The notes: a model not told the origin generated them from the sequence alone. 64,000 nucleotides of DNA from an uncultured Microbulbifer sp. (GCF_947498635.1 NZ_CANMKV010000001.1:186001-250000), one strand, 5' to 3'; positions 40,965-49,835 are shown, counted from the first letter of the stretch. A program made the numbers and translations.

Positions 40965-41082
40965 TTGAGAATTACAGATCTATCACGGCCAATTACAAGG
41001 AATTACACGCCAACCGTTTCATCCCTCAATTTAGGCTGCTAGAGTCACCAAATAACAAAAAATATGATCTAGTGAGGATACG

Positions 41083-42864
41083 ATGGAAGCGAAACTCGAA
41101 GATGTAAAAATTCTCTCACCCCGCCGCAACAGTACTGAGGCCACTAACATTGAGGAGCTTGCACGGGAGCAACTACAGCATTTTTGTATTGATTCGGAGT
41201 CAGAGCACGGACGCTTGCTAGAGCAAACGGCCGCACTTCTGTATCGGGCCCAGGGCAATTTGAGCCAATTGTGGGGACAGGTCACTGAAACCCTAAAGCA
41301 CTTAGATAAATCCGATAAAATCGCCTACTTTAATGCCAAACGATTTATGAGCTTCCAGCTAGCGAAGTTGTTAGATACATTACAAAACCCATTGCGGGCC
41401 AGCTTTCAAAGCCTGCAGGGAGACGATTTCAATATCACCACCCGCGGTGGCTATCCACTGTTCGATAATATCCCGGCAATTTTTTCTGCAACACCAGTAA
41501 TTGCGCGTACCGCCACCTATATCTATGCCTGCACCGAGTGGGTCGACGACGCCTTCCGCGGCCGCGAGCCCAGCCACGATATCTACTCACGCCTGCTCAA
41601 CCCCACGTCCATCTCCCTGGCCAATGCCATTGTAGACCTGGAGTGCGGACCGGCAGCCAATGAATATATGGCCTGGAACTTTAATTCAGGCATGGCTGCG
41701 ATTGACGCACTACTTTCCAATCAGCTGCGCCGCGACGATATTTTGATCGTTTCACGAAATATCTACGGCGGTGTACACCAGCTATTACAAGACTTTTATG
41801 CACGCACCGATAAACTGGCCATCCAACTGGTGTGGTTTGATGGCACTAGCGGCGAGGACTTCAAGAAATTATTAAACGAAACTCAACGCGACTTCACCAG
41901 TGCTCTTGCGGCGGGCGTCAAGATTCATACCTATATCGAATCCCCCTGTAATCCCCACGGTATCATGCTAGATGTGCCGGCCATCTGTAAGGCCGCCCAT
42001 CAGGAAAATATTCTAGTCAGCCTGGATGCCACCCTGGCCACACCCTTCCTCTATCAACCCTTACGCCGCGAAGACCGCGAGGAACGACCAGATTTTGTGG
42101 TGCACTCCTACACCAAAGATATCGGCGGCACCGGCGCCGCAACCGCGGGTGTGGTAATTGGGGAAAATTATCGTATGTTTATCCCCAAAGGAGACAGCGC
42201 CAAGGGCCTCAATTGGGACCAGTGCATGTTCTGGGATGTGTATTATATCAAAGGTGCTTTTTTGGATGCGGATAAGGCCTGGGAGGTGCACTGCGGTATG
42301 CGTACCCTGGAAATGCGTATGCTCACCAAATGCGTTAATACGTTGAGCCTCAGCCATTTCTTCGCCAGCCACCACAAAATCCGTGTAAATAGCCACGCGG
42401 TGCAAAGTCACCCAAACGCCAAGATGCGCGAATCCCTGTTGCGCTACCAATTCCCCACGCCTCTATTCAGTATCGACATGGAGGCAGCACAGATCCCAAC
42501 TCAAGCTTTCAAGCGTTTCTTTGATGCGCTGGAGCCTGCCTTTGGCCAGATGGTCAGTCTGGGACAGACCAATACCATGGTGCTCTGCCCCGCGCTCACC
42601 TCTCACTCCGAGCTCTCGCCCCAAGCTATGGAGGCGGCGGGAATCTTCCCAACCACTATTCGCATCTCTGTAGGCGATGAAAATATGGCCCAATTGGCAG
42701 CCCATGTGATCAATTGCGCACGCCTGCACCTGGACCCGGTCAGTCCCGGATTTAGTGAGGGCTTTATATCCCCACAAGAAGCGGATGACTTATTCACCAA
42801 TTTCTACCTAGAGTCACACCGGAAAGTGATAGAGGCACAGCCAAAAATTACCGACTACCTTTAA
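41083..42864 (+). CDS. large PLP-dependent enzyme, Cys/Met metabolism family
   Basis: 593 residues. Residues about 120-550 are a fold-type I PLP domain like cystathionine gamma-synthase or O-acetylhomoserine sulfhydrylase: Tyr168-Ser-Arg, NFNSGMAAIDALL, RNIYGGVHQLL, YIESPCNPHG, SLDATLATP (Asp315) and the Schiff-base Lys345 in HSYTKDIGGTGAATAG. The N-terminal 120 residues, helical with SESEHGRLLEQTAALLYRA in pieces, are an extension not found in the short transsulfuration enzymes. Substrate is unknown. It sits between the kinase and the protease/FHA genes on the same strand with its own leader, so membership of the signalling cluster is uncertain. Confidence 0.85.
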   Translation: MEAKLEDVKILSPRRNSTEATNIEELAREQLQHFCIDSESEHGRLLEQTAALLYRAQGNLSQLWGQVTETLKHLDKSDKIAYFNAKRFMSFQLAKLLDTLQNPLRASFQSLQGDDFNITTRGGYPLFDNIPAIFSATPVIARTATYIYACTEWVDDAFRGREPSHDIYSRLLNPTSISLANAIVDLECGPAANEYMAWNFNSGMAAIDALLSNQLRRDDILIVSRNIYGGVHQLLQDFYARTDKLAIQLVWFDGTSGEDFKKLLNETQRDFTSALAAGVKIHTYIESPCNPHGIMLDVPAICKAAHQENILVSLDATLATPFLYQPLRREDREERPDFVVHSYTKDIGGTGAATAGVVIGENYRMFIPKGDSAKGLNWDQCMFWDVYYIKGAFLDADKAWEVHCGMRTLEMRMLTKCVNTLSLSHFFASHHKIRVNSHAVQSHPNAKMRESLLRYQFPTPLFSIDMEAAQIPTQAFKRFFDALEPAFGQMVSLGQTNTMVLCPALTSHSELSPQAMEAAGIFPTTIRISVGDENMAQLAAHVINCARLHLDPVSPGFSEGFISPQEADDLFTNFYLESHRKVIEAQPKITDYL

Positions 42865-42977
42865 GAGACCCACTTACAAGTTGGGGCGCAGCGGTTATCC
42901 TTCACCGCGCCCCGCTTGTTGCACTACCCTATATCCCGTAGTATCACCGTTTCTGTCCATAATTTAATCAAACAAAA

Positions 42978-44276
42978 ATGCCGAATTTTTCCGCCCGACT
43001 TCTGGCCTGGGTGCTCTGCTGTTTCTCCACACTGGCACTGGCCCAGGGCTACGAGAAGCTCTACAGCGATTACCGTGGCAGCTTGTATCAAATACGCCTC
43101 ATCGAAAAATCCTCCAACTCGAAAGCCGGTCTCGGCTCGGGATTCCAGATTTCTGCCGATGGCCTGCTCGCCACCAACTACCACGTTGTCGCCCAGGCGG
43201 TCAGTGACCCCGATAAATATATACTGGAATATCTCTCTACCGACGGCACCAAGGGCACACTCGAGCTCTTAGATATCGACGTCGTCAATGACCTGGCCCT
43301 GTTGCGCCAGGACAAACCGGGGAAAGAATATCTACAACTCGCTACAGAGACTCCGAAAAAGGGCGAAACTATTGTGTCTCTCGGCAATCCTCTGGACCTG
43401 GGGATGACCCTGATTCCCGGCACATATAATGGTATTGCCGGCGGCAGCTTTTATGATCGCATTCATTTCGCCGGTTCCATCAACCCCGGGATGAGCGGGG
43501 GCCCAGCCATCAATACCCGCGGCCAGGTGGTGGGTATTAACGTCGCCACTGCAGGGAATCAGGTAAGCTTTCTGGTGCCAGTGGATAAACTCACTACCCT
43601 GGTAAAACATTTCCAACAGCGCAATGTGGCACTGGATCTCCAGGAAGTAACCTACCAGCAGTTACGCGAAAACCAGCAGCGTATTATCGATTCCATACTC
43701 GAGGCGGATTGGCAACGCCGCTCTCTAGGCGAAGCCAAAGTCGTCGGAGAAATTGTGCCTGCCATCAAGTGCTGGGGTAACAGCGAGGAAAATAGCGATA
43801 ACCCGATCAAGCGCATCGATAAAGGTTGTACGGGGCAGGATGTGATTTTTCTCTCCGATGAGTTCAATACCGGCCGGGTGGAATACGAATTTTTTTGGCT
43901 TGAAGCCAAAGACTTGTTACCCGCGCGTTTCTACGCGGAATACGAGCATCAGATGAGTACCTTTTATCCCGGCAATAGTGCTGGAGAAGAAGACGTCACT
44001 AATTTCCGCTGCCGCCAAAATTTCACCTCCCAACCCCGCAATGGCAACGGCCCCCTATCAAAACCAGAACGCAGTAAAAAGCCCCTGATCAGTCGCACCA
44101 GTTACTGTGTAAGGCGCTATAAAAACTTTCCCGATCTTTACGATATCTTTTTCCTAAGCCTCAGCGTGGACCAGAAAAATCGCGCGCTGGTCAGCCACTT
44201 CACCCTATCCGGCTTCACCCGGGAGTCCGCCGACGCCTTTGCCGAGAAGTTCACGAGTGAGATCCAATGGCACTAA
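42978..44276 (+). CDS. exported trypsin-like serine protease (S1C/DegP-like)
   Basis: 432 residues. Signal peptide MPNFSARLLAWVLCCFSTLALA before QGYE. The protease domain (about 35-210) has a full triad: His69 in ATNYHVV, Asp105 in VVNDLALLR, and Ser173 in NPGMSGGPAIN. No PDZ domain is evident. Residues about 215-432 form an unknown C-terminal domain with paired Cys (AIKCWGN ... KGCTGQD, FRCRQNF, TSYCVRRYKN) likely to make disulfides. Its 3' end overlaps the next FHA gene by 10 bp, so the two are translated together. A periplasmic effector of the kinase/FHA module is plausible. Confidence 0.88.
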   Translation: MPNFSARLLAWVLCCFSTLALAQGYEKLYSDYRGSLYQIRLIEKSSNSKAGLGSGFQISADGLLATNYHVVAQAVSDPDKYILEYLSTDGTKGTLELLDIDVVNDLALLRQDKPGKEYLQLATETPKKGETIVSLGNPLDLGMTLIPGTYNGIAGGSFYDRIHFAGSINPGMSGGPAINTRGQVVGINVATAGNQVSFLVPVDKLTTLVKHFQQRNVALDLQEVTYQQLRENQQRIIDSILEADWQRRSLGEAKVVGEIVPAIKCWGNSEENSDNPIKRIDKGCTGQDVIFLSDEFNTGRVEYEFFWLEAKDLLPARFYAEYEHQMSTFYPGNSAGEEDVTNFRCRQNFTSQPRNGNGPLSKPERSKKPLISRTSYCVRRYKNFPDLYDIFFLSLSVDQKNRALVSHFTLSGFTRESADAFAEKFTSEIQWH

Positions 44277-45307
44277 TAATTGAAGAACTCAACCGTGCTC
44301 ACCGGGTACAGATGCGCTACCGCATGGATGGCGACAAATTCACCCTGGGGCGCGCCTACAACAATGATGCCATTCTTGAGGATATACACGCGGATGGTCG
44401 GCACGCGGAGATTCGCCGGGATGACAGCGGCAATTACACACTGCACGATTTGAATTCCGTGAATGGCAGCCAGCTGCTGGGTAACCTCAAAGATCGATCG
44501 GTGAAACCTGGAGAAATATCCTCCCACCAGATTGCCTCCGGAGATCTTATTCAATGTGGCAAATCGCGGTTACGGGTATTCAATTGTGATGACCACGTAG
44601 CCGAAGCTACCCCCCTGCACTCACTGGAAAACCTCTTTTCCAGTATGTCTCGGCCTTTATATGCCGCTCTTCTGGTACTCGCCGTAGCACTCTCCACCGT
44701 ACTACTCAGTTATCTGGGGTATGCGCGCACTTACCAGTGGACTATTGCGCTCAATATTTTGGCAAGTGCAATTATTGGCTTGGTCATTTATGCGGGGATC
44801 TGGGCCTTTATAGGCCGAGTGGTACGCCATGAAACGCACTTTTTTGCCCACCTCTCTATCGCTGCGATTGGCGCACTCAGTTACGCCGTGTGGGAGTGGT
44901 TCGGCAGCGTACTGAATTACAATTTCGCCATCGGCGATACCATGGAGATCCTGGATTTTCTCGTGCTCGCCATCATATTGCCGGCCATGCTCTGGTGCGC
45001 CTGCTACTTGGCCACTAACCTAGGCCGTGCCTGGCGCTGGGCTGTCGCTCTGGTGTTGCCGATCGGATTCCTGGGGCTCAGTTTGGTTGAAACCATTGGT
45101 GGGATCGATGATTTCAGTGAGACCCCAGAGATCTCCACCGAACTCAAGTACGATAATATGCTGTTGCGTAAGCCTGTGCCCATGCAGGAATTTATTGCCG
45201 GCTCAGCGACAGTATTTGATATTCCTATTGAAAAAGACGATTCAGAAGAAACAGAGAGCAGGGACGGCTCTTCCGCAGAAGACGACAGTCCAGAGGTAGA
45301 ACAGTGA
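44267..45307 (+). CDS. membrane FHA-domain protein
   Basis: 346 residues. FHA domain at about residues 15-105: FTLGRAYNNDAIL, DGRHAEIRRDD and LNSVNGSQLLG. Roughly five membrane helices follow between residues 125 and 275 (ALLVLAVALSTVLLSYLG, LASAIIGLVIYAGIWAF, HLSIAAIGALSYAVWEW, FLVLAIILPAMLWCACYLA, AVALVLPIGFLGLSLV). The acidic tail is rich in Glu, Ser and Asp (EKDDSEETESRDGSSAEDD). The start overlaps the protease gene and the stop overlaps hisC by 4 bp. A cytoplasmic phosphothreonine reader anchored in the inner membrane, probably coupled to the nearby kinase. Confidence 0.88.
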   Translation: MALIIEELNRAHRVQMRYRMDGDKFTLGRAYNNDAILEDIHADGRHAEIRRDDSGNYTLHDLNSVNGSQLLGNLKDRSVKPGEISSHQIASGDLIQCGKSRLRVFNCDDHVAEATPLHSLENLFSSMSRPLYAALLVLAVALSTVLLSYLGYARTYQWTIALNILASAIIGLVIYAGIWAFIGRVVRHETHFFAHLSIAAIGALSYAVWEWFGSVLNYNFAIGDTMEILDFLVLAIILPAMLWCACYLATNLGRAWRWAVALVLPIGFLGLSLVETIGGIDDFSETPEISTELKYDNMLLRKPVPMQEFIAGSATVFDIPIEKDDSEETESRDGSSAEDDSPEVEQ

Positions 45308-46377
45308 ACACATCGTTTTGGAGCCCGGGTCTGGAACAACTGGAACCCTATACTCCCGGTGAACAGCCCAGTGGCAAAACCCTAATCAAGCTCAACACCA
45401 ATGAAAACCCCTATCCCGCCTCACCCCAGGCGTTGACGCTCTTGGCACAAAGGGACTTTGCCGATGCCCTGCGTCGCTACCCCGATCCTGAATCCTGTGC
45501 ACTGCGTACGGCAATTGCCGAGCGCTACGACCTCAGCGACACACAGGTTTTTGTCGGTAATGGTTCAGATGAAGTCCTGGCGTTGAGCTTCTACAGTTTT
45601 TTCCGCCGCGCAGAGCCCCTGCTGTTTCCCGATATCACCTACAGTTTCTACCCCGTGTACTGCCAGCTGTTCGAAATAAAATCCCGCTGCATACCACTCT
45701 TGGAAGACTTCAGTCTCGATATAGAAGAGTTCTCAGGGGCTGCTGGGGGGATTATCATCCCCAACCCCAACGCGCCCACCGGGCGCTATCTATCCCTCGA
45801 TAGAGTGGAAGCATTGCTGCAGTTGCAACCTGAGCGGGTAGTGATAATCGATGAGGCCTACATCGATTTCGGTGGAGAAAGTGCCACCCAGCTAATCGAC
45901 CGCTACCCCAACTTACTGGTCATTCATACCCTGTCGAAATCCTATGCCCTGGCTGGCCTACGCCTGGGCTTCGCCATGGGACAGGAACATTTGATTGAAG
46001 GGCTGCTGCGCGCCAAGAACTCTTTTAACTCCTACCCCATTGACGCAATCGCCCAAGAAGTGGCAACGGCAGCCATTCGCGACCGCACTTGGCACGCGGA
46101 CAATTGTGGCAAAGTGGCCGCCACACGCCGCCGCACTGAAAAAGCCCTACTGGAGCTAGGCTTCGACACAATTCCCTCCACGGCGAATTTTATCCTGGCA
46201 AAACCACCGGCCCCTGGTGCAGAGGCCCTCTATCACGCCCTGCGTGAACGGGGCATTCTTGTGCGGTATTTCAACAAGCCTCGTATCAGTGACTATCTGC
46301 GAATCTCCATCGGCACCGATGACGACATGGACCAGTTGATACGGAACTGCAAAGAGATACTTGCGTCACAGAGCTAG
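45304..46377 (+). CDS. hisC: histidinol-phosphate aminotransferase
   Basis: 357 residues, GTG start overlapping the FHA stop by 4 bp. A fold-type I PLP aminotransferase: LIKLNTNENPYPASP (substrate loop), GNGSDEVLALSF, NPNAPTGRYLS, DEAYIDFGGES, PLP-Lys in HTLSKSYALAGLRLGF, and the late DYLRISIGT. It converts histidinol phosphate and 2-oxoglutarate in histidine synthesis; homologous aminotransferases act on other imidazole or aromatic substrates. It sits far from a his operon, coupled to the protease/FHA genes, which is unusual. Confidence 0.9.
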   Translation: MNTSFWSPGLEQLEPYTPGEQPSGKTLIKLNTNENPYPASPQALTLLAQRDFADALRRYPDPESCALRTAIAERYDLSDTQVFVGNGSDEVLALSFYSFFRRAEPLLFPDITYSFYPVYCQLFEIKSRCIPLLEDFSLDIEEFSGAAGGIIIPNPNAPTGRYLSLDRVEALLQLQPERVVIIDEAYIDFGGESATQLIDRYPNLLVIHTLSKSYALAGLRLGFAMGQEHLIEGLLRAKNSFNSYPIDAIAQEVATAAIRDRTWHADNCGKVAATRRRTEKALLELGFDTIPSTANFILAKPPAPGAEALYHALRERGILVRYFNKPRISDYLRISIGTDDDMDQLIRNCKEILASQS

Positions 46378-46454
46378 TACACTGTCTGTCTATACTCGTC
46401 GGGTCCACGCATTGCGTGACCTGACCACCAAGACTTACCGGTAACTAGAGATTT

Positions 46455-47363
46455 ATGCCTCTCTTTTATAAACGCCCCGAACGGCTCACTGGCCCCAGGA
46501 TATTCACCCGCGCACTGGTTTTCGCCACTGCTGCCCTGAGCGCTTTCGCCCAGGCCAATCCCTGGGAGAAGAGTGACAGCCCCAGCGCCCAAGACTCTGC
46601 CAGTATCGGCACCTACACCAACGGCTGCCTTGCCGGGGGGGAAACGCTGCCCCTGCGTGGAGATGGCTACCAACTCGTGCGCACTGGCCGCGATCGACAC
46701 TTCGCGCATGCAAATACCATCGCCTTCCTGAAGGACTTCTCCCAAAATGTCGCGCAAAGTGATCTCGGTAGGATACAGATCGGCGATATGTCCATGGCGC
46801 GCGGTGGTCCCTTTGGCAGCGGAGGGCACAGCAGCCATCAGACCGGACTGGATATAGATATCTGGTACTCGCAGGACCAACGCGCCGCAGAGCGTCCTCT
46901 CACAGAGTGGGAGCGCGATAATATCTCCGCCATCCCCCTGGCAGATGCGCGCCAACACCGCCTGATCAAAGAGAATTGGGACAACCGGGTCCCAAAGATT
47001 CTGCGTATGGCTGCCGAAGACCAGCGTGTCGAACGCATTTTCGTACACCCCACCATCAAACAGCACCTGTGTGCGATCTCTGGTACTGATAATGCGTGGT
47101 TGCGCAAAGTACGCCCCTGGTGGGGGCACAATTATCACTTCCATGTGCGCCTCACCTGCCCGGAAGGTAGTCGCCACTGCAAACCACAGGCCCCGGTGCG
47201 TACCGCTCCCTGCGGCAACGATCTGGACTGGTGGTTTAGCGACGAATTCTACGCAATACTGAACGGCACAAAGACCAAGCCGACAAAACCCAAACCCAAG
47301 ACGATGCCGCAACAGTGCCAGCAGGTATTACTGGCACCTCCAGCCGGTACCACGACGGAATAA
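46455..47363 (+). CDS. mepA: penicillin-insensitive murein endopeptidase
   Basis: 302 residues with an N-terminal signal region (RIFTRALVFATAALSAFAQA). LAS-type zinc peptidase that cuts D-Ala-mDAP crosslinks. Zinc ligands are visible: His128 and Asp135 in GGHSSHQTGLDIDIW, and a His in GHNYHFHVRL (225-230). DMSMARGGPFGSGG and HPTIKQHLCA are also family blocks, with several Cys matching the disulfide pattern. The C-terminus adds a Lys/Pro/Thr-rich tail (KTKPTKPKPK). It lies 77 bp after hisC and 4 bp before the ligase gene, so a common transcript with wall enzymes is likely. Confidence 0.92.
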   Translation: MPLFYKRPERLTGPRIFTRALVFATAALSAFAQANPWEKSDSPSAQDSASIGTYTNGCLAGGETLPLRGDGYQLVRTGRDRHFAHANTIAFLKDFSQNVAQSDLGRIQIGDMSMARGGPFGSGGHSSHQTGLDIDIWYSQDQRAAERPLTEWERDNISAIPLADARQHRLIKENWDNRVPKILRMAAEDQRVERIFVHPTIKQHLCAISGTDNAWLRKVRPWWGHNYHFHVRLTCPEGSRHCKPQAPVRTAPCGNDLDWWFSDEFYAILNGTKTKPTKPKPKTMPQQCQQVLLAPPAGTTTE

Positions 47364-47367
47364 CTCT

Positions 47368-48363
47368 ATGATCAACACCTTGCTTATCTGCGGCGGTGGC
47401 GGCAGCGAGCACGAAGTATCCTTGCGCACCGCAGATTTTATCGAAGAGCAGTTGGCCGAATCCGAGGATATTGACCTGATGCGGGTTGAGATGGACGCTA
47501 GCGGCTGTCTCACCGATAAGGACGGTCGCGTTTACCATATCTTTTATGATGGTAAGATCCGCGATGAAGCCGGCAGTGCCTGGGATGTGGACTATGTCAT
47601 CCCCGCAATACACGGATACCCCGGTGAGACCGGTGATCTGCAATCCCAGCTGGAAATGTTCGGCATTCCCTACTTCGGCTCAGCCCCGGAAGCCAGTAAA
47701 ATCTGTTTTAACAAAATTAAAACAAAAATGTGGCTAAGCGCTCTGGGGATCGATAACACTCCCTACCTATTTCTGCACAGCCTTGAAGCTGAGGAGCTGG
47801 ATAAGGCCCATGCGGCACTGGAGACGTGGGAAGCAGTGTTTATCAAGGCTTCTAATCAGGGTTCCTCGGTGGGCTGCTTTAAAGTCACTCGTAGAGAGGA
47901 TCTACACGGTGCTATTGAGGAGGCCTTTACCCTCTCACCCTACGTACTCATTGAGAAAGCCCTGAACGCCCGCGAACTGGAGGTGGCTGTTTACACTTTT
48001 GGGGAAGAACTCATAGCCACCCTCCCCGGTGAAGTACGTGCCCCGTCGGATACCTTCTATACTTACAAGGAAAAATATGCCACCGGCAGTCGTGCTGAGA
48101 CTTTTATTGAGGCCGAAGGTCTGAATAAAGAACAGCAGGCATGGATTCGTGACGTATCGATACGCACATTTAAAGCCCTGAAGCTTAAAGATCTCTCCCG
48201 TATCGATTTCTTTCTGACCAATGAAGGAGAGCTCTACTTAAATGAAGTCAACACCTTCCCCGGCATGACGCCTAAATCCATGTTCCCCAAAATGATGGAA
48301 AACCATGGCCACAACTTTACCGAATACCTAACCGGCCTTATCCGCTCATCCCAGTCCGATTGA
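47368..48363 (+). CDS. ddl: D-alanine--D-alanine ligase family ATP-grasp protein
   Basis: 331 residues. N-terminal domain begins LLICGGGGSEHEVSL, then VIPAIHGYPGETGDLQSQLEMFGIPYFGS, followed by ATP-grasp blocks VFIKASNQGSSVGCFKV, EKALNARELEVAV, and the metal site RIDFFLTNEGELYLNEVNTFPGMT in pieces. Layout and length are those of Ddl, the cytoplasmic enzyme making the D-Ala-D-Ala dipeptide of peptidoglycan. It is 4 bp after mepA, which supports a cell-wall role. The division cluster that usually holds ddlB is absent here, so this may be a ddlA-type copy. A bidirectional terminator follows. Confidence 0.9.
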   Translation: MINTLLICGGGGSEHEVSLRTADFIEEQLAESEDIDLMRVEMDASGCLTDKDGRVYHIFYDGKIRDEAGSAWDVDYVIPAIHGYPGETGDLQSQLEMFGIPYFGSAPEASKICFNKIKTKMWLSALGIDNTPYLFLHSLEAEELDKAHAALETWEAVFIKASNQGSSVGCFKVTRREDLHGAIEEAFTLSPYVLIEKALNARELEVAVYTFGEELIATLPGEVRAPSDTFYTYKEKYATGSRAETFIEAEGLNKEQQAWIRDVSIRTFKALKLKDLSRIDFFLTNEGELYLNEVNTFPGMTPKSMFPKMMENHGHNFTEYLTGLIRSSQSD

Positions 48364-48406
48364 CAGCCACGTCTTGATATTTAGTCTTGCCGCTCAATCA
48401 GAAAAA

Positions 48407-48434
48407 ATAAAAAGGGGCTTCAGTCCCTTTTTAT
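48407..48434. terminator. bidirectional Rho-independent terminator
   Basis: ATAAAAAGGG - 8 nt - CCCTTTTTAT, between the convergent ddl and HNH genes. T-runs are present in both directions. Confidence 0.85.
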
Positions 48435-48456
48435 TATCTTCTTAAAATCGCGAGAT

Positions 48457-49026
48457 TTAATGTAATAACCAATCTTGTTGGCGCCTACGCGAGAATTGAC
48501 TGCGCAGAAATTCCATCTGGTCCCCGCGAATCCGCTCACTATTGATCAAAGCCAGATACTCCGCCGCATTGGGACAGAAGGGCAGTGCCAATAATTCCAT
48601 GTCGATCTCCTCAAGGAGATGGTTCCCCTTATGCTGATTGCAGCGCCGACAAGCGGTCACCACATTTTCCCAAGAGTCCATCCCTCCTTTGGATACAGGG
48701 ATAACATGATCTCGTGTCAGCTCGATCGACTTAAAAATATTGCCGCAATACAGACAGCTATGTATATCCCGAAAAAAAAGCGCCCGGTTTGTCAGCGGAG
48801 GCCGGCGACGCGGGCGAGCCATTCGCGAACCACCACAGGCAATGATCGACGCCAGATCCAGGGTGGAGCGCTCACCATATCGGTTAAATCCACCTCGTAC
48901 CCGCTGTACTATACCGCCCAGAGACCATGTAACCAGATCCCGAACATATAAACAGGAAGCCTCTTGCCAAGTAAGCCAATCTAATGGCTGCCCTGCCAAA
49001 TTCAGACGTAAGATTCGCGCTTGCAT
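48457..49026 (-). CDS. HNH endonuclease family protein
   Basis: 189 residues from ATG 49026 with GGGGAGGTAAGG upstream; the frame opens at 49044. The C-terminal half holds an HNH domain: CLYCGNIFKS (Cys pair), TRDHVIPVSKGGMDSWENVV (His and Asn) and ACRRCNQHKGN (second Cys pair for the structural zinc). The N-terminal half (LRLNLAGQPLDWLTWQEA) is typical of the conserved proteobacterial stand-alone HNH proteins. It is not linked to restriction or phage genes, and its substrate is unknown. Confidence 0.9.
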   Translation of the reverse strand: MQARILRLNLAGQPLDWLTWQEASCLYVRDLVTWSLGGIVQRVRGGFNRYGERSTLDLASIIACGGSRMARPRRRPPLTNRALFFRDIHSCLYCGNIFKSIELTRDHVIPVSKGGMDSWENVVTACRRCNQHKGNHLLEEIDMELLALPFCPNAAEYLALINSERIRGDQMEFLRSQFSRRRQQDWLLH

Positions 49027-49505
49027 GACCTTACCTCCCCGCAATCAAACAGAAAACCCGGCCCGATGCCATCAAAATTAGAAAAGTGAATGAGAGTAGC
49101 GATCGATCAGTGATAATCAGCCCGCCAGGAAAAAGCGAATAGGAAAAAGGGAAATAAAATTGTGTTTGAACCAGAGGATTTGGTGTCAATAAGCCATTAG
49201 CGGGAGAAGTGTGGCAACCCGTAAATGATTTGACTAATGAGGAAACAGCAGCGCAGCGACAAGATATTGCCAGGGAATAAACAGGTACTGCTGATGATAG
49301 ATTGCTGAATGCATCACCCTCCACCGGCCCGAGCAATAGTGGCCGACCTCTTATTATTAAAGCGGATAAATATTACAAATTCCAGATTGTGACACTCTGG
49401 CAGCAAGCTTACCGCCAAAAGATAACAGGAATTTCAAAAGGTTAACGGCACACCCTGCGATCACAGCAATGGAAACAGGTGGTAGGAGTATGAGTGGCGG
49501 GATTA
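49027..49505. other. 479-bp intergenic stretch upstream of the HNH gene
   Basis: No ORF or repeat stands out. It lies downstream of the minus-strand RNA terminator and contains the HNH promoter. AT-rich around 49360-49460. Confidence 0.4.
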
Positions 49506-49541
49506 TTAAAACACCGCCCGGGCAATCCGGCCCGGGCGGTG
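49506..49541 (-). terminator. Rho-independent terminator of the small RNA
   Basis: Minus strand: CACCGCCCGGG - 8 nt (with a GGA) - CCCGGGCGGTG then TTTTAATAA. Eleven perfect GC-rich pairs. No minus-strand protein gene precedes it, which first pointed to an RNA gene. Confidence 0.88.
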
Positions 49542-49632
49542 CGTCTCACAGGATGGTGCCCATATCCTTAGGGCGAGCGGCGCAATCCATTTATCCTTTG
49601 CCGCAGAGTTGCAGTCCCTTGTGCGTCCCTGC
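49506..49632 (-). ncRNA. candidate RsmY/RsmZ-type CsrA-sequestering small RNA
   Basis: About 127 nt from a predicted start near 49632 (-10 CATAAT at 49644-49639, weak -35) to the T-run after a strong hairpin. Six GGA triplets occur (plus-strand positions 49626, 49615, 49594, 49586, 49565, 49526); five fit the CsrA-preferred A-N-GGA form. Several lie in predicted loops: GCAG...CTGC enclosing two, GCGGC...GCCGC enclosing two, and CCC-TAAGGATAT-GGG. A GacA-type site lies about 65 bp upstream. Size, motif count and promoter layout match RsmY/RsmZ of pseudomonads. No ORF fits. Identification is by architecture, not by sequence match. Confidence 0.72.
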
Positions 49633-49687
49633 CAGTTAATTATGGACATCAGGCGAGAAAAAAGTAGGGGCAATCTGCTGAATTTTA

Positions 49688-49705
49688 TGTAGGACATATC
49701 TCACA
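49688..49705 (-). promoter_or_regulatory. GacA/UvrY-type upstream activating sequence
   Basis: Minus strand TGTGAG-ATATGT-CCTACA against the consensus TGTAAG-N6-CTTACA: 10 of 12 defined positions match. Centred about 65 bp before the predicted RNA start, the distance seen at RsmY/RsmZ promoters. Confidence 0.65.
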
Positions 49706-49835
49706 AAGTGAAATATTTCTTTAACAATTGAGGGGGAGACCCAATAGGTAGCCTGTGGTACAACAAGGCTCAGTGCAGTGCGCGGCCACTATAAACACCT
49801 CTATTTCAAGTTCAATCCAAACAGGGAAAAAGACG

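Noticed and set aside
49506-49697. 63-residue minus-strand open frame
   Set aside because: It overlaps the terminator and the GGA-rich RNA; the RNA reading explains the interval better.
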